This document shows, piece by piece, positions 8,909 through 18,533 of a DNA stretch of 64,000 bases. Each line of letters starts with the position of its first letter. Positions within the stretch are counted from its first letter, which is position 1. The notes beneath the pieces are model-generated. The model saw only the letters and a list, made by a program, of their open reading frames with translations. It was not told where the DNA came from and searched no databases. A program made the position numbers and the translations under genes. The stretch lies in the NCBI RefSeq assembly GCF_028683095.1, contig NZ_JAJUBC010000002.1:1-64000 (forward strand), written 5' to 3'. Source of the DNA: Enterovibrio gelatinilyticus. GTDB lineage: Bacteria; Pseudomonadota; Gammaproteobacteria; Enterobacterales; Vibrionaceae.

Positions 8909-9985
8909 TTAATTTCCTTTTAAACGCTGTTCCAAGAATGGCGTCAATTCACTATGAGCACGACACAACAAGCTTTCTGTCGATTGCCAGTCAATACATG
9001 CATCAGTAATTGAAACGCCATAAGCCATCTCTTCTCGGGGCATGTCCGCCGACTGATTTCCTTCGTGGATGTTGCTTTCAATCATCAAACCAATGATAGA
9101 TTTATTGCCTTCACGGATTTGGTGAAACACATCTTCAGCAACAAGTGGCTGACGACGGAAATCTTTTCGAGAGTTAGCATGGCTGCAGTCTACCATTAGA
9201 GACGCTTCAAGCCCTGACTGTTTCATCTCATTTTCGCATTCGGTCACAGAGACTGAGTCGTAGTTAGTTTGCTTGCCGCCACGAAGAATGACATGACCAT
9301 CCGGATTCCCCCCCGTTGTTAGCAATGCAACCTGCCCTTCTTTGTTGATACCCATAAAGCGGTGGCCTGATGCCGCAGCATTCATCGCATTGATGGCTGT
9401 AGAAAGGCTACCGTCTGTGCCATTTTTGAAGCCAATTGGCATGGACAGGCCGCTAGCCATTTCACGGTGCGTTTGTGACTCTGTGGTGCGTGCACCGATA
9501 GCAGCCCAGCTAAATAGGTCACCAAGGTATTGTGGACTAATTGGATCAAGTGCTTCTGTTGCCAAAGGCAATCCCATGTCTGACAAGGTGATCAGTAATT
9601 CACGTGCCTTGTGCAGGCCAGCTTCTACATCAAATGAACCATCCAGATGCGGGTCGTTAATCAGACCTTTCCAACCCACTGTAGTACGAGGCTTTTCAAA
9701 GTAAACGCGCATGACGATGTAGAGTTGATCACTGAGCTGCTCAGAGAGCACTTTTAGCTGTTTGGCATATTCAATTGCGGCGTCCGTGTCATGAATCGAG
9801 CACGGCCCACACACCACAAGAAGACGGTGATCTTTCTTATGGATGATGTTGGCAATGTCTTGACGCGATTTGGAGATAAATGCCAACGTCTCTTCTTTAA
9901 CTGGCAGCTTCTTACGCAGCTGCTCAGGGGTGATCAGTACGGTTTCATCCTGAATATGTACATTCGTTAGCAGATCTCGTTCCAT
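8909..9985 (-). CDS. aroF: 3-deoxy-7-phosphoheptulonate synthase, Tyr-sensitive type
   Basis: Class I DAHP synthase condensing phosphoenolpyruvate and erythrose 4-phosphate, the first step of the shikimate pathway. The 358 residues include the metal and PEP motifs [18 protein letters not shown] and GFKNGTDG, and the late DCSHANS metal ligand motif. The three isozymes are hard to separate by eye. Operon position with tyrA and the upstream TyrR box favour the tyrosine-sensitive form. About 270 bases of leader and control region precede it. Confidence 0.93.
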   Translation of the reverse strand: MERDLLTNVHIQDETVLITPEQLRKKLPVKEETLAFISKSRQDIANIIHKKDHRLLVVCGPCSIHDTDAAIEYAKQLKVLSEQLSDQLYIVMRVYFEKPRTTVGWKGLINDPHLDGSFDVEAGLHKARELLITLSDMGLPLATEALDPISPQYLGDLFSWAAIGARTTESQTHREMASGLSMPIGFKNGTDGSLSTAINAMNAAASGHRFMGINKEGQVALLTTGGNPDGHVILRGGKQTNYDSVSVTECENEMKQSGLEASLMVDCSHANSRKDFRRQPLVAEDVFHQIREGNKSIIGLMIESNIHEGNQSADMPREEMAYGVSITDACIDWQSTESLLCRAHSELTPFLEQRLKGN

Positions 9986-10107
9986 AAAGCTGTCTTACCT
10001 CATTCTTTTCAAACTTATTCATTTTTCCGGCGTAGTTTTCGCCGCATATGCACACACCTTATCAATATCACTACAGAATGCAATAGTCCGTAAATAAAAA
10101 AGCACAC

Positions 10108-10125
10108 CGTAAATATAAATTTACA
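10108..10125. promoter_or_regulatory. TyrR box upstream of aroF-tyrA
   Basis: CGTAAATATAAATTTACA matches the TyrR consensus TGTAAA-N6-TTTACA at all but the first base. A weaker half-site-like copy, CGTAAA-N6-AGCACA, lies immediately beside it at 10089-10106. Adjacent strong and weak boxes are typical of aroF-type control. The boxes sit 104-140 bp before the aroF ATG. Confidence 0.75.
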
Positions 10126-10212
10126 AATGGTGAATTTGTGGCTTACTTTACTGGTTTAGTGGGCTTTAAATGGAAAGGCTTCAATTAAATTAGTGGAAAG
10201 TAAAATGAACAA

Positions 10213-10229
10213 AGGCCACAAAGTGGCCT
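10213..10229 (-). terminator. Probable terminator of the DUF2799 lipoprotein gene
   Basis: AGGCCAC and GTGGCCT flank an AAA loop 27 bases after the gene's stop. The minus-strand tail is TTTGTTC. The hairpin is short, so strength is uncertain. Confidence 0.55.
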
Positions 10230-10256
10230 AAAGGTTAGCGAATCCGTATATAAACG

Positions 10257-10640
10257 CTAGAAAGTTTGATCGGCTGATTGGAAGTCTTCAAAACCTCGCT
10301 GCCATTGCAGTTGAAAGCGCACACCATCTTCTTTGCTCGCGCACACACCCAGATATTGCATCCCAGAAAGACCGATATCATAAGCGTTGTCTACGTTGCA
10401 ATAGCGATCAACGCCATCATTGTATCCCGCTTCATAGTCACCAACATCCACATTGTCGACACCAGCTTTATTCGCCAACTCCTTCAAATTCGCCATAGAC
10501 TTTGATGGCACGCCGCGCTCGCCATCACGTACACCAATCTTCTGCCACTCTCCTTTTTGGGCCAAAGAGTCTGCACTTTCAATATGCACGCAACCGACCA
10601 AGGCAACCGCCAACAATGCCATTAGGGATTTTTTAAACAT
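10257..10640 (-). CDS. DUF2799-type lipoprotein, function unknown
   Basis: A 127-residue secreted lipoprotein. The ATG giving MFKKSLMALLAVALVGC is preceded by AAGGAACAGG and starts a clean lipoprotein signal with lipobox LVGC and Cys17. The mature part has two short repeats of the W/Y..G..DG..G kind (GEWQKIGVRDGERG and GDYEAGYNDGVDRY) plus YLGVCASKEDG. These fit the DUF2799 family of small bacterial lipoproteins. No catalytic residues can be named. It follows the HdeD-like gene on the same strand, and a link between the two is not shown by the sequence. Confidence 0.75.
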   Translation of the reverse strand: MFKKSLMALLAVALVGCVHIESADSLAQKGEWQKIGVRDGERGVPSKSMANLKELANKAGVDNVDVGDYEAGYNDGVDRYCNVDNAYDIGLSGMQYLGVCASKEDGVRFQLQWQRGFEDFQSADQTF

Positions 10641-10736
10641 CCTGTTCCTTAATTTGTTTTTATCATCATAGGAAAGCACTACTATAAACGAATCCCTTCC
10701 CATTGACTGTGGTTTCGTGGTGCAACACCGTGAAAG

Positions 10737-11318
10737 TCACTCTCTATCGTTTAATTTCATGCCTTTGAGCTTAATAGACAGCGCAACAAACAAAACGCCA
10801 AAAACAAACGCATACGTGGCGATAACCCAAACCAGAGCATTTGCTCCTGCCATGGGGTTACTCATCAAAAAGCCGCCAAACAAAATAGAAATTAAGCCAC
10901 CAAAGATCAGCAACCATTCACCTACTATCTCCTTACGAAGCCTAATCGCCGTGACTATTTCCAGAATTCCCTTCGCTATCGCCCAAATAGCGATGTAAAA
11001 GAGCAATGCAACTGCCGTTAGATCAGGCACCGCAAACGTCATGACACCCGCGGCAATACCAACAACACCCCAGAGCAGCAATACAATCCAGTTATCATGA
11101 TCTTTACGCTCAACCAATGCGGTCCAAACTTGCAGACTGCCATCCACAAACGCATAAATACCAAATACCAGCACCAGAGTTTCAATAGACTCCTCTGCTG
11201 GTAACGTCCACAACATGAAACCAAAAATAATAGAGGCAATACCACGAAGTAGTAATACCCACCAATTGCGCGACAATACTCCAACCATTTGCTTCGCGAG
11301 TGCTTGTGTTGAGCCCAT
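10737..11318 (-). CDS. HdeD family (DUF308) inner membrane protein
   Basis: A 193-residue membrane protein with six hydrophobic segments in pairs (for example WWVLLLRGIASIIFGFML and LVWVIATYAFVFGVLFVA), the DUF308 repeat pattern. E. coli HdeD belongs here and is linked to acid resistance at high density, but the role in vibrios is not established. The second of two close ATG codons is used as start. AAGGAG is seven bases from it but only one base from the first ATG. It could form a small unit with the lipoprotein gene that follows 96 bases later. Confidence 0.85.
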   Translation of the reverse strand: MGSTQALAKQMVGVLSRNWWVLLLRGIASIIFGFMLWTLPAEESIETLVLVFGIYAFVDGSLQVWTALVERKDHDNWIVLLLWGVVGIAAGVMTFAVPDLTAVALLFYIAIWAIAKGILEIVTAIRLRKEIVGEWLLIFGGLISILFGGFLMSNPMAGANALVWVIATYAFVFGVLFVALSIKLKGMKLNDRE

Positions 11319-11590
11319 CAACATTCTCCTTAATCAATTCGAGTGATATACCCACATAGCGCTAACATGCAGGTGTCGTCTAAGCAGGAAACCAAGCAAA
11401 CAACTCAATAGCGTCGGTAAGATGCAGACTTACCCCAAGATTGAAGACGGATTTACGATGGTGTGATGTTTTATCTTTGAAACCCATTGAATATTGCAGC
11501 GAAACATAAACGTGCGAGTAGCGGAAAGTGTAGAGCAAATGATAAGGATAATTATGCAGACGCAAGGCGCGCCTGCAAGCAAGTAGTCTA

Positions 11591-12265
11591 TCAGCCAATC
11601 AAGAAACGTTTGATATCATTCCATGAGTGAGCCGTATAAGTGGGTGTCACACCTTCAGGCGCGGGGTGGTCGTCGCGATTCAACCAACATGTATCAATAC
11701 CCGCACGGATACCACCAAGAACATCTGAGTCTGGGTTATCACCCACCATTAATATGCGAGACTTTTCAGGATGACCCATTTGGTCAAACGCATGCTCAAA
11801 AATGGCAACGTCAGGTTTAGCCACACCCACTTCTTCTGAAATCACCACAAGATCGAAGTATTCACTCAACTTTGTTTTTTCTAAACGCACTTGCTGAAGT
11901 TGTGTAAAACCATTGGTGATAATACCAAGCTTCGCTTTGCTCGCGAGCAAAGGAACGATTTCTGGGACGCCATCTAGTGGCTCACACACATCTGCCATGG
12001 CATTCAGAAAACGACGGTTAAGCTCTGCAGGCGTCATCTCTAGTCTTTCCGACCATACAATAAAACGATCTTCTTGTAGCTGTTTGGCAGTGATCTCACC
12101 ATTTTGGTATTTCACCCAAAGTGGCTTATTCACTGTTTGATATTCAGCAAAATCTTGCTGTGAGAAATCAACGCCAAGCGTTGAGAATAAGGCTTTTAGT
12201 CCAGCGAAAGCATCAAATGAAAACAGGGTTTCATCAGCATCAAACAAAATCCAATCGTATTGCAC
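11591..12265 (-). CDS. yjjG: dUMP/pyrimidine 5'-nucleotidase YjjG (HAD family)
   Basis: HAD-superfamily nucleotidase. In E. coli YjjG hydrolyses dUMP, dTMP and UMP and protects against non-canonical pyrimidines. Motif I is FDADETLF near the N-terminus, motif II is ITNGF, and the K and DD-type motifs appear as AKPDVAIF and MVGDNPDSD. The start is a GTG (224 residues) seven bases after GGAGG, giving MQYDWILFDADE, which aligns with E. coli MKWDWIFFDADE. The ribosome site lies in a hairpin (12274-12289). No gene is visible in the 270 bases between its stop and the HdeD-like gene. Confidence 0.93.
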   Translation of the reverse strand: MQYDWILFDADETLFSFDAFAGLKALFSTLGVDFSQQDFAEYQTVNKPLWVKYQNGEITAKQLQEDRFIVWSERLEMTPAELNRRFLNAMADVCEPLDGVPEIVPLLASKAKLGIITNGFTQLQQVRLEKTKLSEYFDLVVISEEVGVAKPDVAIFEHAFDQMGHPEKSRILMVGDNPDSDVLGGIRAGIDTCWLNRDDHPAPEGVTPTYTAHSWNDIKRFLIG

Positions 12266-12398
12266 GCGTAATCCTCCATTGCGATGGAGCATTATACCCC
12301 AACATCAAGATGCAGGATTCATCATCGTTCATTGAGTTCAATGTACGGGAAAATCACGGGAAACGTTGAACAGCGTTAGTTGGCAGAGCAGAAAAAAG

Positions 12399-12424
12399 AA
12401 AAGCCCGCCAAATGGCGGGCTTTT
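12399..12424 (-). terminator. Terminator of the rpsP-rimM-trmD-rplS operon
   Basis: AAAAGCCCGCC and GGCGGGCTTTT flank an AAAT loop, 38 bases after the rplS stop. Confidence 0.9.
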
Positions 12425-12461
12425 CGCTATCCCTTTAAAGGGATCATAAACGCCGGAGCGA

Positions 12462-12815
12462 TTATTTCTTAGCCAGACGCTCTTTGATACGAGCTGCCTT
12501 ACCAGAACGCTCACGCAGGTAGTACAGTTTGGCACGACGTACTGCACCGCGACGTTTAACAGTAATGCTGTCAACAACTGGTGAGTGAGTTTGGAATACA
12601 CGCTCAACGCCTTCGCCGTTAGAAATCTTACGAACGGTGAAAGCAGAATGCAGACCACGGTTACGCTTAGCGATTACAACACCTTCATAGGCCTGTAGAC
12701 GCTCACGAGTACCTTCTTTTACTTTAACCTGTACAACAACAGTGTCACCAACGTTGAAGGCAGGGATGTCTTGCTTAAGTTGCTCTTCTTCGAGCGCTTT
12801 GATGATGTTACTCAT
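12462..12815 (-). CDS. rplS: 50S ribosomal protein L19 (bL19)
   Basis: Large-subunit protein at the 30S-50S interface. The 117-residue sequence is typical from [12 protein letters not shown] through [11 protein letters not shown] to the basic C-terminus ([15 protein letters not shown]). It is last in the rpsP-rimM-trmD-rplS operon, 36 bases after trmD, and is followed by a strong terminator. Confidence 0.99.
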   Translation of the reverse strand: MSNIIKALEEEQLKQDIPAFNVGDTVVVQVKVKEGTRERLQAYEGVVIAKRNRGLHSAFTVRKISNGEGVERVFQTHSPVVDSITVKRRGAVRRAKLYYLRERSGKAARIKERLAKK

Positions 12816-12851
12816 TTTCTATACCCTAGAATAAACTGATACTAAGTATGT

Positions 12852-13598
12852 TTAGGAACTTAAACTGTGTTCTTTAATGAACGCAGCAAGTAGTAATTCC
12901 TGTTCGTCAGTCAGAGCTAGGTTTTCCAGGAGCTCTGGTCTTCTGAGCCAGGTTCGGCCTAGCGATTGTTTCAATCGCCAGCGGCGAATGTCCTCGTGGT
13001 TACCGGATTTCAGTACCGCAGGTACGTCTAATCCATCTAACACTTCAGGACGCGTATAGTGAGGGCAATCAAGCAAGCCATTTGCGAAAGAGTCTTCTTC
13101 CGCTGACGCAAAGTCTCCCAGCACACCCGGAACAAACCGAGCGACTGCGTCAACCAACGTCATGGCTGGCAGTTCACCACCACTGAGCACAAAATCACCG
13201 ACAGACCATTCTTCATCGACTTCGGTTTGTATAATGCGCTCATCTACCCCTTCGTAGCGTCCACAGATAAGAATCAAGTTCTCGTTCTGCGCCAGCTCCT
13301 CAACACCCGCTTGGTCAAGCTTTCGGCCTTGAGGTGACAGGTAAATTACTTTCGCCTTGCCTTTGGCAGTATGTTTGGCAGCGTCAATGGCATCGCGCAA
13401 AGGCTGTACCATCATCAACATGCCTGGGCCACCACCGTAAGGTCGATCATCAACCGTTCGGTGTTTATCGTGAGTAAAATCGCGGGGATTCCACGTTTCT
13501 ACTTCGAGTAGGCCTTTCTTTACCGCCTGGCCAGTTACCCCAAAATCGGTAACAGCACGGAACATTTCAGGAAAAAGGCTGATAATACCAACCCACAT
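12852..13598 (-). CDS. trmD: tRNA (guanine37-N1)-methyltransferase TrmD
   Basis: SPOUT-class methyltransferase that puts m1G at position 37 of tRNAs reading CCN, CUN and CGG codons, preventing +1 frameshifts. The 248-residue protein shows the trefoil-knot S-adenosylmethionine site ([13 protein letters not shown] and [11 protein letters not shown]) and the YGGGPGM motif. It is the third gene of the ribosomal operon, with 37 bases before it and 36 after, which is the conserved gammaproteobacterial order. Confidence 0.99.
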   Translation of the reverse strand: MWVGIISLFPEMFRAVTDFGVTGQAVKKGLLEVETWNPRDFTHDKHRTVDDRPYGGGPGMLMMVQPLRDAIDAAKHTAKGKAKVIYLSPQGRKLDQAGVEELAQNENLILICGRYEGVDERIIQTEVDEEWSVGDFVLSGGELPAMTLVDAVARFVPGVLGDFASAEEDSFANGLLDCPHYTRPEVLDGLDVPAVLKSGNHEDIRRWRLKQSLGRTWLRRPELLENLALTDEQELLLAAFIKEHSLSS

Positions 13599-13635
13599 TT
13601 TTCCGCTCCTATTGCTTAATTGTTACCCGGGGATT

Positions 13636-14163
13636 TTAAAATCCAGGATCCCAGTCAACTTCGATCCGTTGAGCAGAGCGATCAATCGACTTGATGACTT
13701 GCCCATCGAGGAACGGCACTAGGCGTTCCTTCTGTCCAAAAGCATCTTTCAAGTTTGCAGCTACGACTAACACATCGTTAGAGCCTGTCTCAAGGATGTC
13801 CGTGACCTTACCTAGGTTGTAACCTTTGGTAGTGAACACTTCCATACCGTAGAGCTCGCGCCAGTAGAATTCTTCATCTGACAGCGCAGGCAATGCCTCT
13901 GGGTTAACCGCAATCTCAGCATTCGTCATGACCTGGGCGTCTTCACGCTGATCCAGACCTTTCAGTTTGCCTACAAAACCTTGACCATGGCGTTTCCAGT
14001 CTTCAAGACCGAATTCCTGCCACTCGCCACGCACCTTAATAAACCAAGGTGTGTAGTCGAAAATACTTTCAGCATTTTCAGTGTAAGAAAAAACTTTGAG
14101 CCAGCCACGGATGCCATAAGAAGCACCTAGCTTGCCTACTACAACCTTTTCTTGCTCACTCAT
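13636..14163 (-). CDS. rimM: 16S rRNA processing protein RimM
   Basis: Ribosome maturation factor that binds S19 and helps assemble the 30S head. An N-terminal RimM domain ([21 protein letters not shown]) is followed by a PRC-barrel ([20 protein letters not shown]) and the conserved EVDWDPGF end. The start is uncertain. An ATG at 14163 (175 residues) has AGAAGAA nearby. An in-frame GTG at 14184, seven bases after the rpsP stop, would give 182 residues, equal in length to E. coli RimM. Either way it is coupled to rpsP and trmD. Confidence 0.95.
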   Translation of the reverse strand: MSEQEKVVVGKLGASYGIRGWLKVFSYTENAESIFDYTPWFIKVRGEWQEFGLEDWKRHGQGFVGKLKGLDQREDAQVMTNAEIAVNPEALPALSDEEFYWRELYGMEVFTTKGYNLGKVTDILETGSNDVLVVAANLKDAFGQKERLVPFLDGQVIKSIDRSAQRIEVDWDPGF

Positions 14164-14191
14164 TTCTTCTTTTAACCCTGACACTGATAAA

Positions 14192-14440
14192 TTACGCAGC
14201 TTTCGCAGCGTCTTTGATCAGTCGTGCTACGCGGTCAGAAACAGCTGCACCTTCGCCAACCCAATGGTTAACACGGTCCAGGTCTAGACGCAGCTTCTCT
14301 TCTTGACCTTGAGCGATCGGGTTGAAGAAACCTACTTTCTCGATGAAGCGACCGTCGCGAGCTTGGCGGCTGTCGGCAACAACGATTTGATAGAATGGAC
14401 GCTTTTTAGCGCCGTGACGTGCCAAACGAATGGTTACCAT
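14192..14440 (-). CDS. rpsP: 30S ribosomal protein S16 (bS16)
   Basis: Small-subunit assembly protein, 82 residues, with the conserved start [19 protein letters not shown]. It is the first gene of the operon with rimM, trmD and rplS. The ribosome site AGAGGACG precedes the ATG. A sigma-70 promoter and a GC-rich leader hairpin lie upstream, and the hairpin could adjust operon expression. Confidence 0.99.
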   Translation of the reverse strand: MVTIRLARHGAKKRPFYQIVVADSRQARDGRFIEKVGFFNPIAQGQEEKLRLDLDRVNHWVGEGAAVSDRVARLIKDAAKAA

Positions 14441-14470
14441 ATCGTCCTCTTTGCATTACTGAATTAAATT

Positions 14471-14493
14471 GGCCCCGCTTAAATAACGGGGCC
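14471..14493 (-). promoter_or_regulatory. GC-rich hairpin in the rpsP leader
   Basis: GGCCCCG and CGGGGCC form a perfect 7-bp stem around a nine-base AU-rich loop in the rpsP 5' leader, about 30 bases before the start codon. No long U tract follows (AATTTAATT), so it is more likely an RNA control or pausing element than a full terminator. Confidence 0.55.
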
Positions 14494-14516
14494 TCGTGCC
14501 AAAATAAAGCTCCGGA

Positions 14517-14544
14517 ATTTTACGCTTTCTGTGATCGAATGCAA
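14517..14544 (-). promoter_or_regulatory. Sigma-70 promoter of the rpsP operon
   Basis: Read on the minus strand, TTGCAT (14539-14544) and TAAAAT (14517-14522) are 16 bp apart. They lie about 75 bases before the rpsP ATG, which leaves room for the leader hairpin. No convincing ffh terminator is seen in the region to 14666. Confidence 0.65.
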
Positions 14545-14666
14545 CTGCTTTAGCTAAAAAAGCATCAGTGCAAATAAACAATCAAAGACTTAGCAAATCC
14601 GGTTGCTTTACTTAATTTTAGGTCCGATACCCTTGGGTAACGTCCTAGAATAGGTTTAGTGATTGA

Positions 14667-16043
14667 TTAACGCGGAAACATTCCTCCGCCGCCGCCCATA
14701 CCACCCATCATGCCTTTCATATTACGCATCATGTTTTTCATGCCACCCTTTTGCATTTTTTTCATCATTTTCTGCATTTGGGTGAATTGCTTCAATAGAC
14801 GGTTAACGTCTTGGACCTGAGTGCCAGAGCCTGCAGCAATACGTTTTTTACGTGAACCTTTGATCAAATCAGGGCGCGCACGCTCTTTAACTGTCATGGA
14901 ATTGATAATGGCTTCCATTTGGACAAACATTTTGTCGTCCACTTGGTTTTTAACGTCATCAGGCAGGTTAGACATGCCCGGAAGCTTGTCCATCATTCCC
15001 ATCATGCCGCCCATGTTTTTCATCTGCTGCAACTGGTCGCGGAAATCTTGCAGATCAAAGCCTTTCTTCTCTTTGAACTTTTTAGCAAGCTGTTCAGCTT
15101 TATCAGTATCCACATTGCGTTGCAGGTCCTCGATAAGTGACAACACGTCACCCATACCAAGAATACGGCTAGCAATACGGTCAGGATGGAAAGGTTCTAG
15201 TGCGTCAGTTTTTTCACCGACACCCAAGAACTTAATCGGTTTACCGGTAATGTGACGAACAGACAACGCCGCACCACCTCGTGCATCACCGTCGACTTTC
15301 GTCAGGATCACACCGGTCAGTGGCAACGCATCGTTGAAGGCTTTCGCCGTGTTCGCTGCATCTTGACCTGTCATGGCATCAACCACAAACAGTGTCTCAA
15401 CGGGGTTAATTGCAGCGTGGACGTCTTTAATCTCGTCCATCATCTCTTCGTCAACGTGCAGGCGACCTGCAGTATCGACGACAACCACATCGTAGAACTT
15501 CAGTTTACCATGCGCCAATGCAGCTTTCGCAATGTCGATTGGGCTTTGATCTGTCGAAGACGGGAAGAAATCAATGCCTACTTCAGAGGCAAGCGTTTCC
15601 AACTGCTTGATCGCCGCAGGGCGATATACGTCAGCAGACACCACCAAGACTTTCTTCTTGTGGCGTTCTTTTAGCATTTTACCAAGTTTGCCGACGCTGG
15701 TCGTTTTACCCGCACCCTGCAAGCCCGCCATCAGCACAACCGCAGGAGGCTGAGATGCCAAATCTAACTCAGCATTAGATTCACCCATCACAGCTTCAAG
15801 TTCGGATTGAACAATCTTGATGAATTCCTGCCCCGGCGTCAGGCTTTTGGATACTTCAAGACCAACCGCGCTTTCTTTCACTTTTTTGACGAAATCACGC
15901 ACAACAGGAAGCGCTACGTCGGCTTCCAAGAGCGCCATACGTACTTCGCGCAGCGTTTCTTTAATATTGTCTTCAGTCAGTCGACCACGACCACTAATAT
16001 TCTTCAGCGTTCGGGATAGACGATCCGTTAAGTTCTCAAACAT
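14667..16043 (-). CDS. ffh: Signal recognition particle protein Ffh
   Basis: GTPase subunit of the signal recognition particle. It binds 4.5S RNA and signal sequences on nascent chains and delivers them to FtsY. The 458 residues comprise an N domain, a G domain with GLQGAGKT (107-114), DTAGR and TKVDGDARGG, and a methionine-rich M domain from about 300. The M domain ends in a Met/Gly tail (MMKKMQKGG). It is transcribed on its own, diverging from ypjD, with 270 bases between them in which no further gene is seen. Confidence 0.99.
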   Translation of the reverse strand: MFENLTDRLSRTLKNISGRGRLTEDNIKETLREVRMALLEADVALPVVRDFVKKVKESAVGLEVSKSLTPGQEFIKIVQSELEAVMGESNAELDLASQPPAVVLMAGLQGAGKTTSVGKLGKMLKERHKKKVLVVSADVYRPAAIKQLETLASEVGIDFFPSSTDQSPIDIAKAALAHGKLKFYDVVVVDTAGRLHVDEEMMDEIKDVHAAINPVETLFVVDAMTGQDAANTAKAFNDALPLTGVILTKVDGDARGGAALSVRHITGKPIKFLGVGEKTDALEPFHPDRIASRILGMGDVLSLIEDLQRNVDTDKAEQLAKKFKEKKGFDLQDFRDQLQQMKNMGGMMGMMDKLPGMSNLPDDVKNQVDDKMFVQMEAIINSMTVKERARPDLIKGSRKKRIAAGSGTQVQDVNRLLKQFTQMQKMMKKMQKGGMKNMMRNMKGMMGGMGGGGGMFPR

Positions 16044-16313
16044 GTCCTACTCGCTCTCTACGCGACGGCACCACAGGGCTGATAGTTATCAGGTGGCGAT
16101 CAACACAAAATTGCTGGGATTATAACTCATTATAAGCTTGGCTTACATGATGGCATTGACGATAGTTTTAAAGGGAGTGCTTATACTTTTTACACAGTTT
16201 GCAATCTGATAGACACACTGTGCTTAAAAGATCGTCAGCCTTGCATGGCGACTCGAAGCCGTGCAGGGTATACTGAAACCTTTCTTTTTTGACGCGATGT
16301 TGTTGAAAGACAC

Positions 16314-17111
16314 ATGGATATTTATATAGCACTCCTCGCTGCGCTGCTTTACTTCGCAGCACTAATGCAGATCATACCCGGGCTTTCTGGGCCTCAGCAG
16401 ATCCCTGCGAAACGGGTTTTTCTTAGCGCGTGCAGTGCGCTGGCTCTCCATGCCTATTTGCTATCAGATCTCATTATTATGGATGGGGGCCAAAACCTCA
16501 GCATCTTAAATGTCGCGTCTTTGATCAGCTTTATTATCTCAGCCATCACCACTGGACTCTTGTTCAAAATGCGTGTTTGGGTATTACTGCCGGTCGTTTA
16601 CAGCTTCTCTGCGATAAATCTTATGACTGCGACCTTATTGCCAGGCGCTGTGATATCGCACCTCGAGGCGAATCCTCAAGTCCTACTACACATCTCTCTG
16701 GCGCTTTTCTCTTATTCAACACTGATGATAGCCACGTTATATGCCATACAGTTAGCATGGCTTGACCATCAATTGAAGAATAAGAAAAAACTGATCATGA
16801 ACCCTAATCTTCCACCTCTCATGGCGGTCGAGCGGCAATTGTTCAATATCATTTTAATTGGTGAAATTTTGCTGACGTTAACCTTAATTACAGGGTTTGC
16901 GTTCGTACAAGACATGATTGCACAAGGAAAGGCACATAAAGCCATATTGTCAGCCTTAGCATGGTGTGTATATGGTGCGCTGTTGTGGGGACATTATCGT
17001 TCAGGCTGGCGCGGAAGACGCGTTATTTGGATAAGCGTCGTTGGCGCATTCTTGTTAACGTTGGCCTATTTTGGCAGCCGTTTTGTCAGAGAAGTCATTA
17101 TCGCTTCGTGA
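16314..17111 (+). CDS. ypjD: YpjD, CcsA-family inner membrane protein
   Basis: A 265-residue polytopic membrane protein with about eight hydrophobic segments, of the cytochrome c assembly (CcsA/CcmC-like) family. The sequence tracks E. coli YpjD closely, for example SLFSYATL-like LALFSYSTL and the end WRGRRVIW...LTLAYFGSR. In E. coli and vibrios it sits between ffh and a CorC-type gene, as here. It has been linked to the CorC-type transporter next to it, but its biochemical role is not settled. It starts with ATG and is followed by corC-like after 90 bases, probably in one transcript. Confidence 0.93.
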   Translation: MDIYIALLAALLYFAALMQIIPGLSGPQQIPAKRVFLSACSALALHAYLLSDLIIMDGGQNLSILNVASLISFIISAITTGLLFKMRVWVLLPVVYSFSAINLMTATLLPGAVISHLEANPQVLLHISLALFSYSTLMIATLYAIQLAWLDHQLKNKKKLIMNPNLPPLMAVERQLFNIILIGEILLTLTLITGFAFVQDMIAQGKAHKAILSALAWCVYGALLWGHYRSGWRGRRVIWISVVGAFLLTLAYFGSRFVREVIIAS

Positions 17112-17201
17112 CTGCACGGTTGAAATTAGCCATTGCGTTTGACAGCGACTCCTATTCTTGTCCTTAATTAGGATTGGCTCAAAAAAGAAGGAACTTGCAA
17201 T

Positions 17202-18476
17202 TTGGACGACATATCGACGGGAACATTAGCTTCCCTATTGGTATTGCTCATCGTCGTTTCAGCTTATTTCTCCGGTTCGGAAACCGGAATGATGGCGTTA
17301 AACCGTTACCGACTTCGACACCTTTCCAATCAAGGGCATAAGGGCGCCAAGCGTGTAGAAGAGCTTCTATCACGTCCAGACCGACTGATCGGGCTCATCC
17401 TTATCGGCAATAATTTGGTCAATATATTGGCCTCTGCAATCGCGACGATACTTGGCATGCGCTTGTATGGCGATCTCGGTGTCGCCATTGCAACGGGTGG
17501 TTTGACCCTTGTTATTCTTGTCTTCGCGGAGGTCACGCCAAAAACCCTCGCGGCGCTATACCCTGAACGTGTTTCCTACACCAGCAGCATCTTATTAAGG
17601 TTGTTGATGAAAGTGCTGTATCCGCTGGTATGGCTGATTAATGGCATCACCAATGGATTCCTTCGTTTACTGGGCTTAACCACCAGCCACGACGGTAAAG
17701 ACCATTTAAGCTCTGAAGAGTTGCGCACTGTCGTTAACGAAGCCGGTGGATTGATCCCACGTCGTCACCAAAACATGCTCATTTCTATCCTTGAACTAGA
17801 GGAGATCACGGTCAATGACATCATGGTGCCACGCAATGAAATAACCGGCATCAATGTTAATGACGACTGGAAAGCCATCATGCGTCAGCTGACTCATGCG
17901 CCACATGGCCGCATGGTGCTCTATCGCGACAATATTGATGAGGTCGTTGGTATGTTGCGCGTGCGTGAAGCTTATCGAATGATGGTGGAAAATGAGTTCA
18001 ATAAAGAGAACTTGCTGCGTGCCGCTGATGAAGTGTATTACATTCCTGAAAGCACTCCACTCAACGTTCAAATGCTCAAATTCCAGCGCAACAAACAACG
18101 TATAGGGATGATTGTCGACGAGTATGGCGACATTATCGGACTTGTCACACTGGAAGATATCCTCGAAGAAATCATTGGTGAGTTCACCACCTCATTGTCG
18201 CCAAGCCTTGCTGAAGAAATCACAGCACTGCCCGATGGTAGCTACATGATTGATGGAACAGCTAATATCCGTGATTTGAACAAGAGTTTGAGTTGGGAGT
18301 TACCGACCGATGGGCCGCGCACACTGAACGGCTTGATACTCGAGCATCTAGAAGATATCCCAACGAGCCAAATCAGTATCGAGGTCGAAGGTCACCACAT
18401 GGAAATCGTCGAGGTTGGCGAGAACATGATCAAACAAGTCAAAATACTTCCCGTTCCGAAGAACGCCGCGACTTAG
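17202..18476 (+). CDS. CNNM/CorC-type (HlyC/CorC family) transporter, YfjD-like
   Basis: A 424-residue membrane protein probably involved in magnesium or other cation export. A DUF21/CNNM membrane domain (about 1-180, with FSGSETGMMALNRYRL) is followed by a CBS-domain pair (about 195-320) and a C-terminal CorC/HlyC domain (about 335-415). This is the full CNNM layout, unlike the short soluble CorC. The start is TTG, with AGAAGGA about ten bases upstream. It follows ypjD. In V. cholerae the next gene after this one is luxS, but here a sugar-transport cluster follows. Confidence 0.92.
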   Translation: MDDISTGTLASLLVLLIVVSAYFSGSETGMMALNRYRLRHLSNQGHKGAKRVEELLSRPDRLIGLILIGNNLVNILASAIATILGMRLYGDLGVAIATGGLTLVILVFAEVTPKTLAALYPERVSYTSSILLRLLMKVLYPLVWLINGITNGFLRLLGLTTSHDGKDHLSSEELRTVVNEAGGLIPRRHQNMLISILELEEITVNDIMVPRNEITGINVNDDWKAIMRQLTHAPHGRMVLYRDNIDEVVGMLRVREAYRMMVENEFNKENLLRAADEVYYIPESTPLNVQMLKFQRNKQRIGMIVDEYGDIIGLVTLEDILEEIIGEFTTSLSPSLAEEITALPDGSYMIDGTANIRDLNKSLSWELPTDGPRTLNGLILEHLEDIPTSQISIEVEGHHMEIVEVGENMIKQVKILPVPKNAAT

Positions 18477-18501
18477 CTTAACGCCAATGCCTTTGAGTAT
18501 G

Positions 18502-18527
18502 AAAGCCAGCAAATTGCTGGCTTTTTT
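18502..18527 (+). terminator. Terminator of the ypjD-corC-like unit
   Basis: AAAGCCAGC and GCTGGCTTT flank an AAATT loop and end in six Ts, 25 bases after the stop. Confidence 0.88.
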
Positions 18528-18533
18528 ATGCTC

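Noticed and set aside
11319-11590. 72-codon frame upstream of the HdeD-like gene (11380-11598)
   Set aside because: It overlaps the end of yjjG, has no ribosome site and shows no recognisable domain. The region is treated as non-coding.
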